Origin: Schizochytrium sp. TIO01
Taxonomy: Eukaryota > Sar > Bigyra > Thraustochytrida > Thraustochytriidae
Direction: 5' to 3'
Length of the DNA: 64,000 bases
Assembly (NCBI GenBank): GCA_004764695.1
Contig: SMSO01000004.1
Span: forward strand, 647,501-711,500
Shown here: piece after piece, positions 53,507 through 63,900 of the stretch
How positions within the stretch are numbered: position 1 is the stretch's first letter
Layout of the letters: each line of letters begins with the position of its first letter
Notes under the pieces: model-generated
Seen by the model: only the letters and a program-made list of their open reading frames with translations
The model's database searches: none
What the model was told of the DNA's origin: nothing
Position numbers and translations under genes: made by a program

Positions 53507-56500
53507 ATGCCAAGCGCTCAGGGCTTGCGCATGACCGCGGCCGAGCGGATCGCGCTGGCCGCCATGACTGGCGAGGCCTACGGACCGGAGGGCGGAGCCG
53601 TCGCCGAGGGAGCAGCGGACCGCGCCAGTGCCAAGCCCAAGCCAAAGCTCAAGCCAAAGCCCAAGCCCAGGCCCAGGCCCAAGCCAAAGCCAAAGCCAAA
53701 GCCAAAGCTCAAGACCACTCTCGACACAAATGCAGAACAGCTGGAACATGCGCAACCCAAGCGCTCTCAGAAAGAACGCAAAAGAGAACGCTGGGAAGAA
53801 CGGGGGCGGCGGTTTGAGAGTGGGGAGGAGGAGCGCGCTAAGGAGAGCGGCGGCGAGAAGGGCATTAACGAGAGCGAGAGGGACGCCAAGAACGCAGAGG
53901 AGCAGAACAAGAAGGAAATCGTGGCAGAATTTTCGGTCGAGAGGGCCTTGGAGGCTCGCTCGGAGGCAGGAATGGCCGTGCAAGGAGGCCACGAACGGCG
54001 CCCTGGATCTAACCACGACGCAGGTCCCAAGGCCCCCGAGCCTGTGCGAGAGTTCGTGGCGGAAGCCCGTGCATTGATTCAAGGGATTCTTAAAAGGGCG
54101 GTGGCCAGGAGGGATGCTTTAGAGAAGTCTGGCGAAGCAAGTGGCGGAGAAGATGACCGCATTATGGTGGCCACGGAGAAGCTGGATCGAGCGAAGGCGA
54201 GACTCGCAAAGGCCACCGCCGCTAGGGACGTAGCAGAGGCTGCTAGGAAGGCGTCCAAGGACGCAGCGGACCTCGCAGAGGCTGCAAAGCAGGCCCGAGG
54301 TCTTGCACAACTCCGGCGTACGGAACTCTTTGCCGAGCGCCTCGAGGCCATCGGCCTGAAACATACCGCAGTGGCAGCAATTGCACACCTCAAGAGCTCT
54401 AACGACGTCAAAACCGAGGCCACGAGTAATTCCGAAAACGCATCCAAAAGTGAATCCAAAGAAATTCTCGCGAATCATCTCGAGGCCATCAGCACTGTGG
54501 AGGCGGAAGATATTCACCCGGTGCAGAAAAGCATTGCAGAGGACCTACCCCTTGGCGTAGTTCGCGCAGATGCTGCTGCAAGAAGCGCGCGTGCAAGATG
54601 TGCACGAGCCCTCGGAAGCGCCCGAGGGGCAGCAGCGGGCCTTGAACAAGACTTCTGGTCGGCAGTGGCAAGACCACATTGCGATATCCGGCTCCTTGAG
54701 GGTGACGCAGATGATGCAGTGACAATGCTCGCAGTGGCTGCCCCTGCAATGCTTGAAGAGCTCAGGGCAGCAGACGCTGAAGTCCGCTCTGCAAGAGCAG
54801 GCGCTTTGAAGTCAAGATCAGAGCTGAAAATTATTGTGACAAATTCTAAAACTGTAGATAAGGATGCAAAAATCAGCTATGCAAGAGCAAGGCGAGCAAA
54901 AGCACGACTGGCTATGCAGAATGCAGACGAGGCACTCAAGGCCAGTAATGCGGCACTCAAGGCGCTTTGTGAAGAGTTTGAGCTCAATGATAGCGAAGAT
55001 GACGAAGGTGATAACGATGATGGCATGGAGAAGGAGGATGGTCGCACTGAAATGATCAATGTTCAAAATGATGTTGGCGAAGTTACTATTAAAACAGAGG
55101 ATCAAAGTCATGGGCAGGCTAGCAGTGTCGCTGGCGATGAAAAAAATTCTGAAGGGGGCAATACCGATTACAAGAAAATGAAGGTACAGAAGAAAAGCGA
55201 TAAAGAAACGGATAGCAAAGATGGTGGGGACAAAAATGTGGACAAATCTACTGATAACACAAAAAGCCCACCAGTGAAACAGCGGGCAAAAGCTCAAAGC
55301 CTCGACATTACCCCTTCACAAAAGAATGACTCGAATCGCATCACACAGGATCAACGATCGGAGAAGTCAACTGAAGATAGAAACGAAGAAGAAAATGCAA
55401 ACAATGATGAGATGGACGTTGATGAGGACGATATGGAACCAGGCCCGAGCACCTCATCTGACTTTGAGGATATGCAAGAAGTCGATAAGAATGCCAAAGA
55501 AAACAAGAAGATCAAAACCAAGAATCTTTCAAAGGGGGGAACGACCAAGACATTGCATAAGGGTAAGCTGCCGAAAAGCAAAGACGCCAAATTTTCCTCT
55601 GATATGGAAGCTGAAGATGAGGACGAAGACCCTAAAGGAGGGCGTGAAAAGGACAATAATAAAGGCAACAGCGGTGCCATGGAGGAGGATGAAGCGAGTT
55701 TTACTGCCGAAGAACAAGGCGAGAACGGAAGCGGCGACCTTGCGTTCATGCCAATTCGCAACCGCTACGATGACGACGACGATGACGGCTCTTCATCCTC
55801 AGATAGCGACATTGTGAAAGGTGCAAGTGATGATGCTGATGGATTATTTAAGCAACCAAAGCTCACCAAACGCGCTTTTCTGGCTTCACGAGGCATCGAT
55901 TTTAACGGCATGATGGTTGAGAATAATGATGAAGAAGAAGATGACCTCGATCCTGACAAGATTACCAAATCAAGCGAGAGCACATCCACAAGGCAAAATG
56001 ACAAGCCAGAGCATGATGACAAGAAACAAGAAAAAACTGATCCAGGAGAGCATGATGGGGAGGGGTCCTTGTCAAGCGCATCCGCAAGTGGTGATATCTT
56101 TTCCAATGCTACCAAGAAGAGAAAGACAAGTGGGGATCTTAATCAGTCTCTTGTGCATAGCACCAGCGGGGCAAAACGCGCAAAATCTGGCAGTGCATCC
56201 AATGAAAAGACTGAGACTGCCAAACGCAGTGCAAGCTCTAGTAGTCCTCCGACTTCACAGAGTGTCGGTGTAAGTATCAAAACAGAACCCGGGACCGACA
56301 TCCATACTAAAGTTCGCAATGACAAAGGTGTAAGTCCTGAGCAACAAGCCATCCTTTTGCAGCGTCATCTTGCGAAGAATAGTGGTGTTAATGTGTCTGG
56401 ATCTTCACCCATGCTTCATGTATACGACCGGGACTATAAGGGACCACTTGTGGGCAAGTTTCCTGGCCTCGAACGCCTTGTCGGTGTTCGAATCCGAATC

Positions 56501-56764
56501 AAGTGGTCCAGTACCAATGAAGAAGATTGTGAAGTTATCGCTCTCCGCAAGAAAGAGCCCTGGTGCTTCACAGCGTGCTGTTCATCTACTCTTCCAGGAG
56601 GAGCCTCCCGCCACGTTCGACTTCGCCTCGATGAAAAAGGCAAGGTTTATCGGCATGCTAAACTTGATCCATACGTATCGCGGACAATCCAGGATGACTC
56701 CAAATACCATGTTGTTGGCAAAGCGAAACCTATTCCTGAATCTGATGTCATCACTGACTTATAA
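53507..56764 (+). CDS. Large charged, probably nuclear protein of unknown function
   Basis: A 1085-residue protein I cannot assign. The N terminus has a Lys-Pro repeat (residues ~41-69, KPKPKLKPKP-type), then Arg/Glu-rich sequence. Residues ~175-300 and ~345-490 are Ala/Arg/Lys/Glu-rich and probably coiled or helical. The middle (~495-900) is very acidic and lysine-rich with many Asp/Glu runs. Two psi-K-x-E sumoylation-type sites occur, VTIKTED near residue 528 and VSIKTEPG near 923, the second followed by Pro. Basic KKRK and AKRAK clusters could be nuclear signals. The C-terminal ~120 residues look folded: LVGKFPGLERLVGVRIRIKW, then KKEPWCFTACC and HVRLRLDEKGKVYRH, possibly a small beta-barrel. 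A role in chromatin or transcription is only a guess from composition. Confidence 0.75.
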   Translation: MPSAQGLRMTAAERIALAAMTGEAYGPEGGAVAEGAADRASAKPKPKLKPKPKPRPRPKPKPKPKPKLKTTLDTNAEQLEHAQPKRSQKERKRERWEERGRRFESGEEERAKESGGEKGINESERDAKNAEEQNKKEIVAEFSVERALEARSEAGMAVQGGHERRPGSNHDAGPKAPEPVREFVAEARALIQGILKRAVARRDALEKSGEASGGEDDRIMVATEKLDRAKARLAKATAARDVAEAARKASKDAADLAEAAKQARGLAQLRRTELFAERLEAIGLKHTAVAAIAHLKSSNDVKTEATSNSENASKSESKEILANHLEAISTVEAEDIHPVQKSIAEDLPLGVVRADAAARSARARCARALGSARGAAAGLEQDFWSAVARPHCDIRLLEGDADDAVTMLAVAAPAMLEELRAADAEVRSARAGALKSRSELKIIVTNSKTVDKDAKISYARARRAKARLAMQNADEALKASNAALKALCEEFELNDSEDDEGDNDDGMEKEDGRTEMINVQNDVGEVTIKTEDQSHGQASSVAGDEKNSEGGNTDYKKMKVQKKSDKETDSKDGGDKNVDKSTDNTKSPPVKQRAKAQSLDITPSQKNDSNRITQDQRSEKSTEDRNEEENANNDEMDVDEDDMEPGPSTSSDFEDMQEVDKNAKENKKIKTKNLSKGGTTKTLHKGKLPKSKDAKFSSDMEAEDEDEDPKGGREKDNNKGNSGAMEEDEASFTAEEQGENGSGDLAFMPIRNRYDDDDDDGSSSSDSDIVKGASDDADGLFKQPKLTKRAFLASRGIDFNGMMVENNDEEEDDLDPDKITKSSESTSTRQNDKPEHDDKKQEKTDPGEHDGEGSLSSASASGDIFSNATKKRKTSGDLNQSLVHSTSGAKRAKSGSASNEKTETAKRSASSSSPPTSQSVGVSIKTEPGTDIHTKVRNDKGVSPEQQAILLQRHLAKNSGVNVSGSSPMLHVYDRDYKGPLVGKFPGLERLVGVRIRIKWSSTNEEDCEVIALRKKEPWCFTACCSSTLPGGASRHVRLRLDEKGKVYRHAKLDPYVSRTIQDDSKYHVVGKAKPIPESDVITDL

Positions 56765-57680
56765 GAAACTACAGTATACGCCGCGTACCTTTGTAACTAA
56801 AACAAATGATCATTTTCCCCTTTTATACCGGATGTCGCTGACAAATTTTGTTAGTTTACTATGTTCCGAAACTTCCATATATTTGATGTAGATAAAGGCG
56901 AACCTTATGAATTTACATCAGTAGCCATGCGGAATAAAATTTTCTATGCAGAAGCTCAAACATTATGTCTAAAAGACTAACTTACTAGCACATCGGTGGG
57001 CAGCAATTCTTTGTTCAATGCTGACCTCCCGAAGTCTTAAACTGCACATAAAGTGTCTAACATCAAAGGAAGGAAGTCTACAATTCCATGAGCCATGGAG
57101 CCTATGCGTAATCAAATCTTCGCGAGGGCAGAACAAAGTTAAATTTGGAGTTTCAGAAAATTTTCCAAAGAGGTAATGAATTCTTAAAGAAGACTGGAAG
57201 AAATTAAACAAGTTTGTCTAAACGTTTAAAAATGATTTTCTTATTTCTATTATATTTTTAAACACGAGTGCAGGACACGGATAAACTAAATGAATAATTC
57301 CCAAATTGCAGTTGATGAAAAAGACTTCACAACTTTGAATATTGACTTTGAAAGTAAGTAAATTGATTAAAAGAGTTTATCATATTACTTGAAAACCAAA
57401 TGCATAATTAGCCGGAATAAGTAGAAAACAAGGATCTTAGGAAGAGGCAGAAAGGAATCACAGAGGAGGAGAGAACAGCAGAAAAAGATGTTCAAGAAAG
57501 AAAAGGGAATCAGGATCAGACGCAGAAGAGATGAATGGTACGTTTTTGTCTTTCTGTCTTTTGGGTGGCTTCGTTTTAGCTGTTCATTAGCTTAGCTTTG
57601 CTTTTGCTTGACTAGCTTTGCGTTGCTTTGCAATATATCAGTCCTATGACGCGACCTTGATCCTGATAACCTATTCTGTC
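56765..57680. other. intergenic, convergent 3' ends
   Basis: AT-rich spacer. A short purine-rich stretch at about 57430-57535 and CTTTG/GCTT words near 57585-57635 are the only texture seen. Confidence 0.55.
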
Positions 57681-59732
57681 TTAGTTGCTCTTCTTGTTGT
57701 CCTCTGCCTCTATGGTTTCAAAATCGTCATCATCAGCTGCCAAATCATCCTCATCCTTGTTGCCACCGCGAGACTTGGTAACCCGCTTGCGAACCTGGTT
57801 TTCCTTAGTGCCTGAGCTTTCCCCAGCCTCTCCATCGGCATCAACCTCGGTTTCCTCATCACTATCCGCAAAATCAGAGTCCTCTGACCTCTCAGCCTTC
57901 CCGAAGGCCTCTTCAAACAGCGTTGGTTCGTTATCCAGCTCAAGATCCTCCGGGTGAAGCGCTCTGGGTTTGATGAAGCCTTCTGGCTTCACAGAGACAG
58001 TCTTCGTAGTCTTGTCATCAAATCCAAGGTACGAGTGGCACATAAGCGTGAAATCAAAGGTGTACTCATGGTTCGGCTTCAAGAAGCCCTTGCTCGGAAA
58101 CTGTGTTTTGCCACGAAGGACGTGGCCCTCTCCCTGCAAGAACACATGAGCCATAACCTGCATATCGCCCGGTCTGTGGAAGATCACGGACCATTTCTCA
58201 TTCTTACTGAACGGCAGAAAAGGTGCATGTACTACTCCCGCACTACCTCCGTCCTTCGGCACGTGTTCGCGCTCAAGCTCAAAATACGCTGTCATAATGT
58301 CTCCTTCACACGCAACGTCCTCAAACTCCAGCGATCCATCAGGGTTTTCGTGAGAGATCACTCCAATGGTGACCTTAAAGTCCACATCTGGGAGTAGTTT
58401 TGTCACTTCATTAACATCCTTCACCTGGGCATCGCTGAGGCTCGACATTCCCTTCTTGCGGCCAACACCTAGTGCAGGTTGCTCCGGGGCTTTCAAGAAC
58501 TCTTTGATGTTACTAATCGGTGTAGATCCAAGCGATGCCTGTTTTGCTTCAAGGCGTCCAAAGTGCGGGAGCTGCTGCAGCGAAGAGTCCAAAACCCAAA
58601 GCGCTTGTGTCATGCACTGCTCAAATTCCACAACGGCCTTGACACCCTTGAAGCTTCTCCGCACGAGGACAGTGTCGAGCATCGCATCAATCAGCAACTG
58701 AGACTGTCGCAGAATAGTATCAAGGTCCTTTCGCATTGCTGGTGAAAGCTCGTCCGTGAGACGGTTAAGATGGGCATGAATGAGGATATTGGCACGTTCA
58801 CAAGCCGGCCAGTGTTTGAGGATTCCGGCTTTAGCAACGACGGGGTGCGCTTGCTTCAGCATGCGGCCTTCCGAAATCATTCGGTCTCGCAGCTTCTCAA
58901 GGTCGTGGACTTCAACGGGGGACCGCTCAGGAAGGTTTCGGAATTCTGCGCTGAGAGCGAGGACCTCTGGCATCTGCTCGAGGGTAACCTTGTTGTCGAG
59001 GAGACGGATGAAGAAGTTGTATGTATCGTTAAGGATAAGCTTATCGCCAAACTTCTTCGAGTTCGAGTACCATCGGCCCACGACAACGGGGATAATGATC
59101 ACCAATGCCATGAGGTACACCACCAGCACAACGTTTTGATACTTCTTGTCAAGCAAAAACGAAGGCAATCCTACAGAAACCTCCATGCGGCTGCTCGAAC
59201 CATCAGGGCTACCGGTGCTCATAAAGTTGTTGTATGCCTCCTCATCAGTGAGGATAATGTGTGCGTTTTGGACCTTCTCGAGCATCGTCGCAGAGAGAGC
59301 CTTCTCATCCACGGATTTGCCGATCTGTCGATCAGGGTGATACAGAAGACTCATCTTACGGTACGCCTTTTTGATCTTTTTCTCGTTGGAGCCCTTTTCG
59401 ACACCGAGAATCTCCCAAGGGTCGAACTGGGCGATCTGTTCACCTGTCATGCTCACCAGAAACGCCAGGAAAAGCCAACCAAGTACAATAAGACCAAGGC
59501 GGATAAGAAAAGATTTATCTACGATCTTGCGAGCGCTATTGTCCTTTGCAAGTTTCTCAAGCTTACTCTTTTCCAGAGATGATCTTGGCTTGAAATTCAC
59601 AAGGCTAGCTGACCCGGACAGCTGGCTCAGGGTTGACTTCACGAAGCCGATGGTGACAGGGGTCAAGCCCGAGAAGATCATCATGATCCCGAAATACAGC
59701 GCTGCGCTGTCATCATATGCTAAACGCGGCAT
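57681..59732 (-). CDS. SEC63: Translocation protein Sec63 (ER J-domain protein)
   Basis: ER membrane partner of the Sec61 channel. Its lumenal J domain activates BiP/Kar2 to drive protein import. Visible order: TM1 at residues ~10-30, TM2 ~76-95, J domain ~104-175 (FDPWEILGVEKGSNEKKIKKAYRK, then HPD at 132-134), TM3 ~199-219, a helical Brl/Sec63 region ~230-450, a beta-rich Sec63 C-terminal domain ~450-590, and an acidic tail. The tail (EDSDFADSDEETEVDADG, later DDDDFETIEAED) matches the Asp/Glu end that binds Sec62 and is phosphorylated by CK2-type kinase in yeast and mammals. At 683 residues the length is close to yeast (663) and human (760) Sec63. Intronless. Together with beta'-COP and COG5 it gives the window three early-secretory genes, but their spacing shows no sign of co-regulation. 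Confidence 0.95.
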   Translation of the reverse strand: MPRLAYDDSAALYFGIMMIFSGLTPVTIGFVKSTLSQLSGSASLVNFKPRSSLEKSKLEKLAKDNSARKIVDKSFLIRLGLIVLGWLFLAFLVSMTGEQIAQFDPWEILGVEKGSNEKKIKKAYRKMSLLYHPDRQIGKSVDEKALSATMLEKVQNAHIILTDEEAYNNFMSTGSPDGSSSRMEVSVGLPSFLLDKKYQNVVLVVYLMALVIIIPVVVGRWYSNSKKFGDKLILNDTYNFFIRLLDNKVTLEQMPEVLALSAEFRNLPERSPVEVHDLEKLRDRMISEGRMLKQAHPVVAKAGILKHWPACERANILIHAHLNRLTDELSPAMRKDLDTILRQSQLLIDAMLDTVLVRRSFKGVKAVVEFEQCMTQALWVLDSSLQQLPHFGRLEAKQASLGSTPISNIKEFLKAPEQPALGVGRKKGMSSLSDAQVKDVNEVTKLLPDVDFKVTIGVISHENPDGSLEFEDVACEGDIMTAYFELEREHVPKDGGSAGVVHAPFLPFSKNEKWSVIFHRPGDMQVMAHVFLQGEGHVLRGKTQFPSKGFLKPNHEYTFDFTLMCHSYLGFDDKTTKTVSVKPEGFIKPRALHPEDLELDNEPTLFEEAFGKAERSEDSDFADSDEETEVDADGEAGESSGTKENQVRKRVTKSRGGNKDEDDLAADDDDFETIEAEDNKKSN

Positions 59733-62700
59733 CGTAATGAATGTTTTATGTTGCCCAAACCTACTACTCGCTCGAACTGTGAATCAAAGTCTTTAGATGA
59801 GCTCGCGGTCCAAACAAAAACCGAGCGAGATGTCCTTGTGACAAGAAATCTAGCCTAACAAATGTGAGACTATCTTTGTGCAAGATTTCTCAAAGAGTTT
59901 GCCTGTGACAGAGTCGAGTGAGAGTACAAACGTATGAACGTACGGGTACAGACGTACGACCGAGCAAGAGAATGATCTCGCGCCAGCCCAGACGTTCGAG
60001 CTCCGCAGACCCTCTGTGGCCTGAGAAAGAGTGTGTTAGGCGTGCAATTAAGATTACCAGTTCGACTCGCAGTCCTAGAGCCTCTGTCGCTAGACTCCTG
60101 CGCGCCAGAGGCCGTCCGCACCGCGCTGGCGCCTCGACGGAATGGTTTTGGCTGTTGCTTTCGAGCTTCTTGATTCTCTTTTTCTCGATCTCTTTTTTCT
60201 TCTTTCTCTTTCGCTTTTTTTCTCTCTTTCTTTCTCTTCATCACAACCAAATACTCTATTCTATACACTGCGTTATACTTTACCCCTACAGTATGGCTTC
60301 TTAATAACCCACTTGGGACCTCCAGTATTCTCGACTTGTTCTGTTCTCCTCCTCTTCTTCTCGACTTCTCCTGCTTTTCTTCCGTCGTTCTTTTCTCCCT
60401 TCGCTCTTTCTCTTTCATAACGTGTTCTTTTCTCTTTCCTGTTAACATTCTTTTTATCCGCTGCTTATTCACTGCCCTCTCTCCAACGTCGCCGCCGTTT
60501 GGCCCAAGCTTCCCGCGCCGCAGCTCCGGCAGCGCCCGCGCAGCCGCAGGGCGCCGGCAGGCCATCCCTTCGGCCTCCAGGTTCCCTCCGCGAGCCCTTC
60601 CGCCGCCCGCTGCCGCCTGCTCCGCCCGTGCGCTGGCCTGAGCAGCGATGAGTTGGCGCCGCTTCTCGTTCAACGGAGTCCACGCTATCTATCTATGCGC
60701 GTTCCTTCTCGAAAGAGAGAACGGCGCCCAGCAAAAGAACTAATACGCGCTGATATGGGGCCCCTTTGATAGGCGTAAGCAGGAGCCAGCGCGAGGCCAG
60801 TCTGGAGACTTTGGGGGGGAAATGTGTATTAATATGCTAAATGTGGCGAGCGATACGATTCCGCAAATGCACGCTCAAAGCGTTGAGAACATCGTCGCGA
60901 GGGCGCGGGAGACTTGAGAGCGGGGACCGCGGGAGCGCAGGGTGCCTGGTGGGACCAAATGCAAAATTATCGCAGCCGCTCGGGCCAGTTCGGGGATGTG
61001 GAACTAGAAGCAGCAGGGCAGGGCTGCAGTCAGAAATGAGGGACCAGTGCTTTACTTTAGAGTGAGTTGGTCAGCAGTGCGTGAATTGTGGATTGGTGAT
61101 GAAATGCAACGCAGCGATGGCGAGTTCGACTGGCCATGGGGCGGAAAGGCGATCCTGCAAGTTGCCTCGAAAAAAGCTTGGGGCTGACTATTCTGTGACG
61201 AAAATAAAGCAAGAGATTAGCGTACCTTGAAATGTGTAAAAGAGCAGCATCTTCTTCAACTCAACTTGGGCTTTTCTTATTAGAGAACCTGCGATTAGAT
61301 AGATCAGGGAGGGGATTCTGTGGGATGCTCGCCCATGTTGAAATAGATAAGAAACCTCGAGGTTAAGGGGTCCCTCGCGGCAGACACAGATTTTAGTTTG
61401 CTTCATTCCATTTCATTTCGTTTCATTTCGATCTCTGGTCTCGTACGTCACATCAAGAAGCACCAGCAGCGAAGTGAAACCAAGCAGTTGCACGAAAAGC
61501 ATGTTGAGCCTGAAGGGCTCCCTTGCGCGGATTTGCATGAACTATCAATAGAATGGCATGGAGCAAACGTCTTGAGAAGCTCTTCTCATCGAAATAAAGA
61601 TGGACGATGAAGTTCGAGAGTGACCTTTAAGACTCGAGCTCCACAGACTGTAACAGCGGATACACGTGCCTCTTTGAAGTTGTATGGTCACAGTCTTTTG
61701 CAGTCTAATAGATTCAATCGCCTGAGAGCTCTTATTTGCAGCGCGAAATTAAAAGATAAAATTATTGTTTTGCAATTCTTGTGCCCTGAGGACTCACAAA
61801 TCTGCGCCCAATAGAACGTGGGAAAGAGCCTCAACTTGGCTCGGAACTTTGCGCTGCCTCTGGCTGGCGATGAATGCATTGGGCCGCAGACTTGAGCAGG
61901 ATTGCATCCTGAATGTCCCAAGCACATAATACAACCCGATGCTCTGGCCACTGGGATTCACAATCAATTCGTCCCGTTTTGATTTGTGCTTGCAATTGTT
62001 TTTTGTTTCCATCCGCTATTTTCTCACACCGTGATCTTTGAAACGAGGAAATAAAGAAGAAGAAAAGGTGAGTAAAAGAGAAAAAGAGAAAATCCAAGAA
62101 AACGGAAAGGAGGAAAGTTTGCCTGGGATACACACGTCTCCAGTAAAATTAAGGGATACTGAAGACGCAAAAGACACGCCTTAGACGGTCGATCTCTACT
62201 TCGCTCGTCTTGTGTTTTACTTTTGCAATCTAACAGTAGCGCAAGGATCGTTTTCTTTTAGATGAGCTTTTCCTTTTCTTTTCGTTTTTTCCACATTTTA
62301 TTTTTTAATTTTGTATTCTAAATAAACCTGACAACTGGGAATAGAGAGGAATCACAAAAACCAAAGAAGCCATGAAATGCAGAAACTGCCTTCATAAGTT
62401 GGCCGTCAGCTGCAACATCATCAATTGCAACAGTGCAAGGCCTCAGGGTACCATGAGCTGTCGAAAGCTCGTGCCAATCTACCAAAGCTGCAGCCTGTTG
62501 ATGTGATAAAAATAGTAACACATGCATTATATTTTGTTACCCTACTAAAAAGTATCAGTGTTCAACGCGTGAAAACAAACAAATCTTTCTTTTTATAAAG
62601 GGATCCAAAAATTCTAAAAAACATCGGACTCAGACCTACAAAGACAAAAGCAGATCCGTGAAAGCAAAAGCAGAGAATCAAGGTCAAAGACGCCCTGCAA

Positions 62701-62976
62701 ATCCTCGTGGACGCTTGTTCCGCAGCCTCGACTGCACAATCAAAACCGAAACACCTCGTGGGGCGGTTCGCAAGCCCTGCCGCATCCTTCCTTTAAGCGG
62801 GCCAGATCTTAGTGCAGCATCTTTGCTGGGATAGAACTTGTACGAGTGTGTAGCACTCGCAATCGTGTTGAGGAAACATCAAGTGGACAACAGCACAAAT
62901 CTAAGGTACAAGACTTCAGCAAAGACAATAATTGAGACGCCACAACCCAGCTGAAGATAAAATAAGTTTAGGCAAA
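59733..62976. other. intergenic, divergent promoters of SEC63 and HIBADH
   Basis: No supportable gene. Plus strand 60160-60440 is strongly pyrimidine-rich (CTTT/TTCT words), so the SEC63 upstream side is purine-rich on its own strand. A 60460-60650 patch is GC-rich. Long open frames across these two stretches start at TTG and read as Lys/Glu or Ala/Arg low complexity. Confidence 0.5.
60160..60440. repeat. polypyrimidine low-complexity tract
   Basis: About 280 bases rich in CTTT, TTCT and CTCT words on the plus strand, not a strict tandem array. It lies 0.4-0.7 kb upstream of SEC63. Confidence 0.7.
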
Positions 62977-63900
62977 ATGACTGGCAAGATTGGCGTCATC
63001 GGCTTGGGCAACATGGGCTTTCACATGGCTTGCAACCTGCTCAAGAAGGGATCCAAGGCTGTCGTGGGTTTTGACGTTTCTCAGGGAGCTCTCGATCGCC
63101 TTCGTGCAGAAGGTGGTTCTGTCGCCACTTCTCCTGCAGACCTTGCCGAGCAATGCGATGCCGTGGTCACCATGCTGCCCAACAATGACCATGTGCGCCA
63201 GGCATACACTGGTGATGAAGGTATCTTGAAAACTCTGGCTCAAGGGTCGCTCTGTATTGATTCCAGCACCATTGATCCTCTTGTTGCACGCTCATTATAC
63301 TCCGAGGTGACCCAGAAGGGTTCTGTATTCGCAGACGCTCCTGTTTCTGGTGGTGTAGGAGGCGCAGAGCAAGGCACACTCACTTTTATGGTTGGTGCAA
63401 ATCCGGAGAATTTTGAGCGCTGCAAACCTTTGCTTTCACTCATGGGAAAGAATGTCATTAGTTGCGGAGATGTTGGCACTGGCCAAGTTGCTAAGCTTTG
63501 CAACAATTTGGTTCTTGGTATTTCCATGCTTGGCGTCTGCGAGGCCATGAACCTCGGTTCTCGCCTCGGAATTGATCGCAAAGTCCTTGCCGATATCATG
63601 AACACCTCAACCGCGCGCTGCTGGAGCAGCGATACTTACAATCCGGCCCCTGGTGTCATGGAGGGCGTGCCATCCTCACGTGAATATGAGGGTGGATTTG
63701 GTTCCGCTCTTATGCTTAAAGACCTTGGCCTCGTCGCCGATGCCGCCAAGAAGATTGGTGCGCCTCTTCCCATGGGTGAACATGCTCACTCTATGTACCA
63801 GCTTCTTGTTGCCCACGGCCTTGGTAAGAAAGACTTCGGAGTTGCCTACAAGTTCCTCGGCGGTACAGACAAGGATGAGGACTCCCGCAGCCCTCTCTAA
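62977..63900 (+). CDS. HIBADH: 3-hydroxyisobutyrate dehydrogenase
   Basis: Oxidises 3-hydroxyisobutyrate to methylmalonate semialdehyde with NAD+ in valine breakdown, leading to propionyl-CoA. The N-terminal Rossmann motif is KIGVIGLGNMG (Gly9, Gly11, Gly14). The substrate-binding signature FADAPVSGGVGGAEQGTLTFMVG is at residues ~118-140. The catalytic-type Lys173 lies in GTGQVAKLCNN, and the C-terminal part has SSREYEGGFGSALMLKDLGL. With 307 residues from the ATG at 62977 it has the family length without a targeting peptide. The in-frame extension to 62932 begins with TTG. Animal HIBADH is mitochondrial, so either this one is cytosolic or a presequence is encoded in an upstream exon I cannot see. 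Other beta-hydroxyacid dehydrogenases (tartronate semialdehyde or glyoxylate reductases) share these motifs, but the signature favours HIBADH. Confidence 0.92.
   Translation: MTGKIGVIGLGNMGFHMACNLLKKGSKAVVGFDVSQGALDRLRAEGGSVATSPADLAEQCDAVVTMLPNNDHVRQAYTGDEGILKTLAQGSLCIDSSTIDPLVARSLYSEVTQKGSVFADAPVSGGVGGAEQGTLTFMVGANPENFERCKPLLSLMGKNVISCGDVGTGQVAKLCNNLVLGISMLGVCEAMNLGSRLGIDRKVLADIMNTSTARCWSSDTYNPAPGVMEGVPSSREYEGGFGSALMLKDLGLVADAAKKIGAPLPMGEHAHSMYQLLVAHGLGKKDFGVAYKFLGGTDKDEDSRSPL

Noticed and set aside
59870..60673. 267-codon minus-strand frame upstream of SEC63
   Set aside because: It starts with TTG, and its Lys/Glu and Ala/Arg runs are explained by the polypyrimidine and GC-rich tracts on the other strand.
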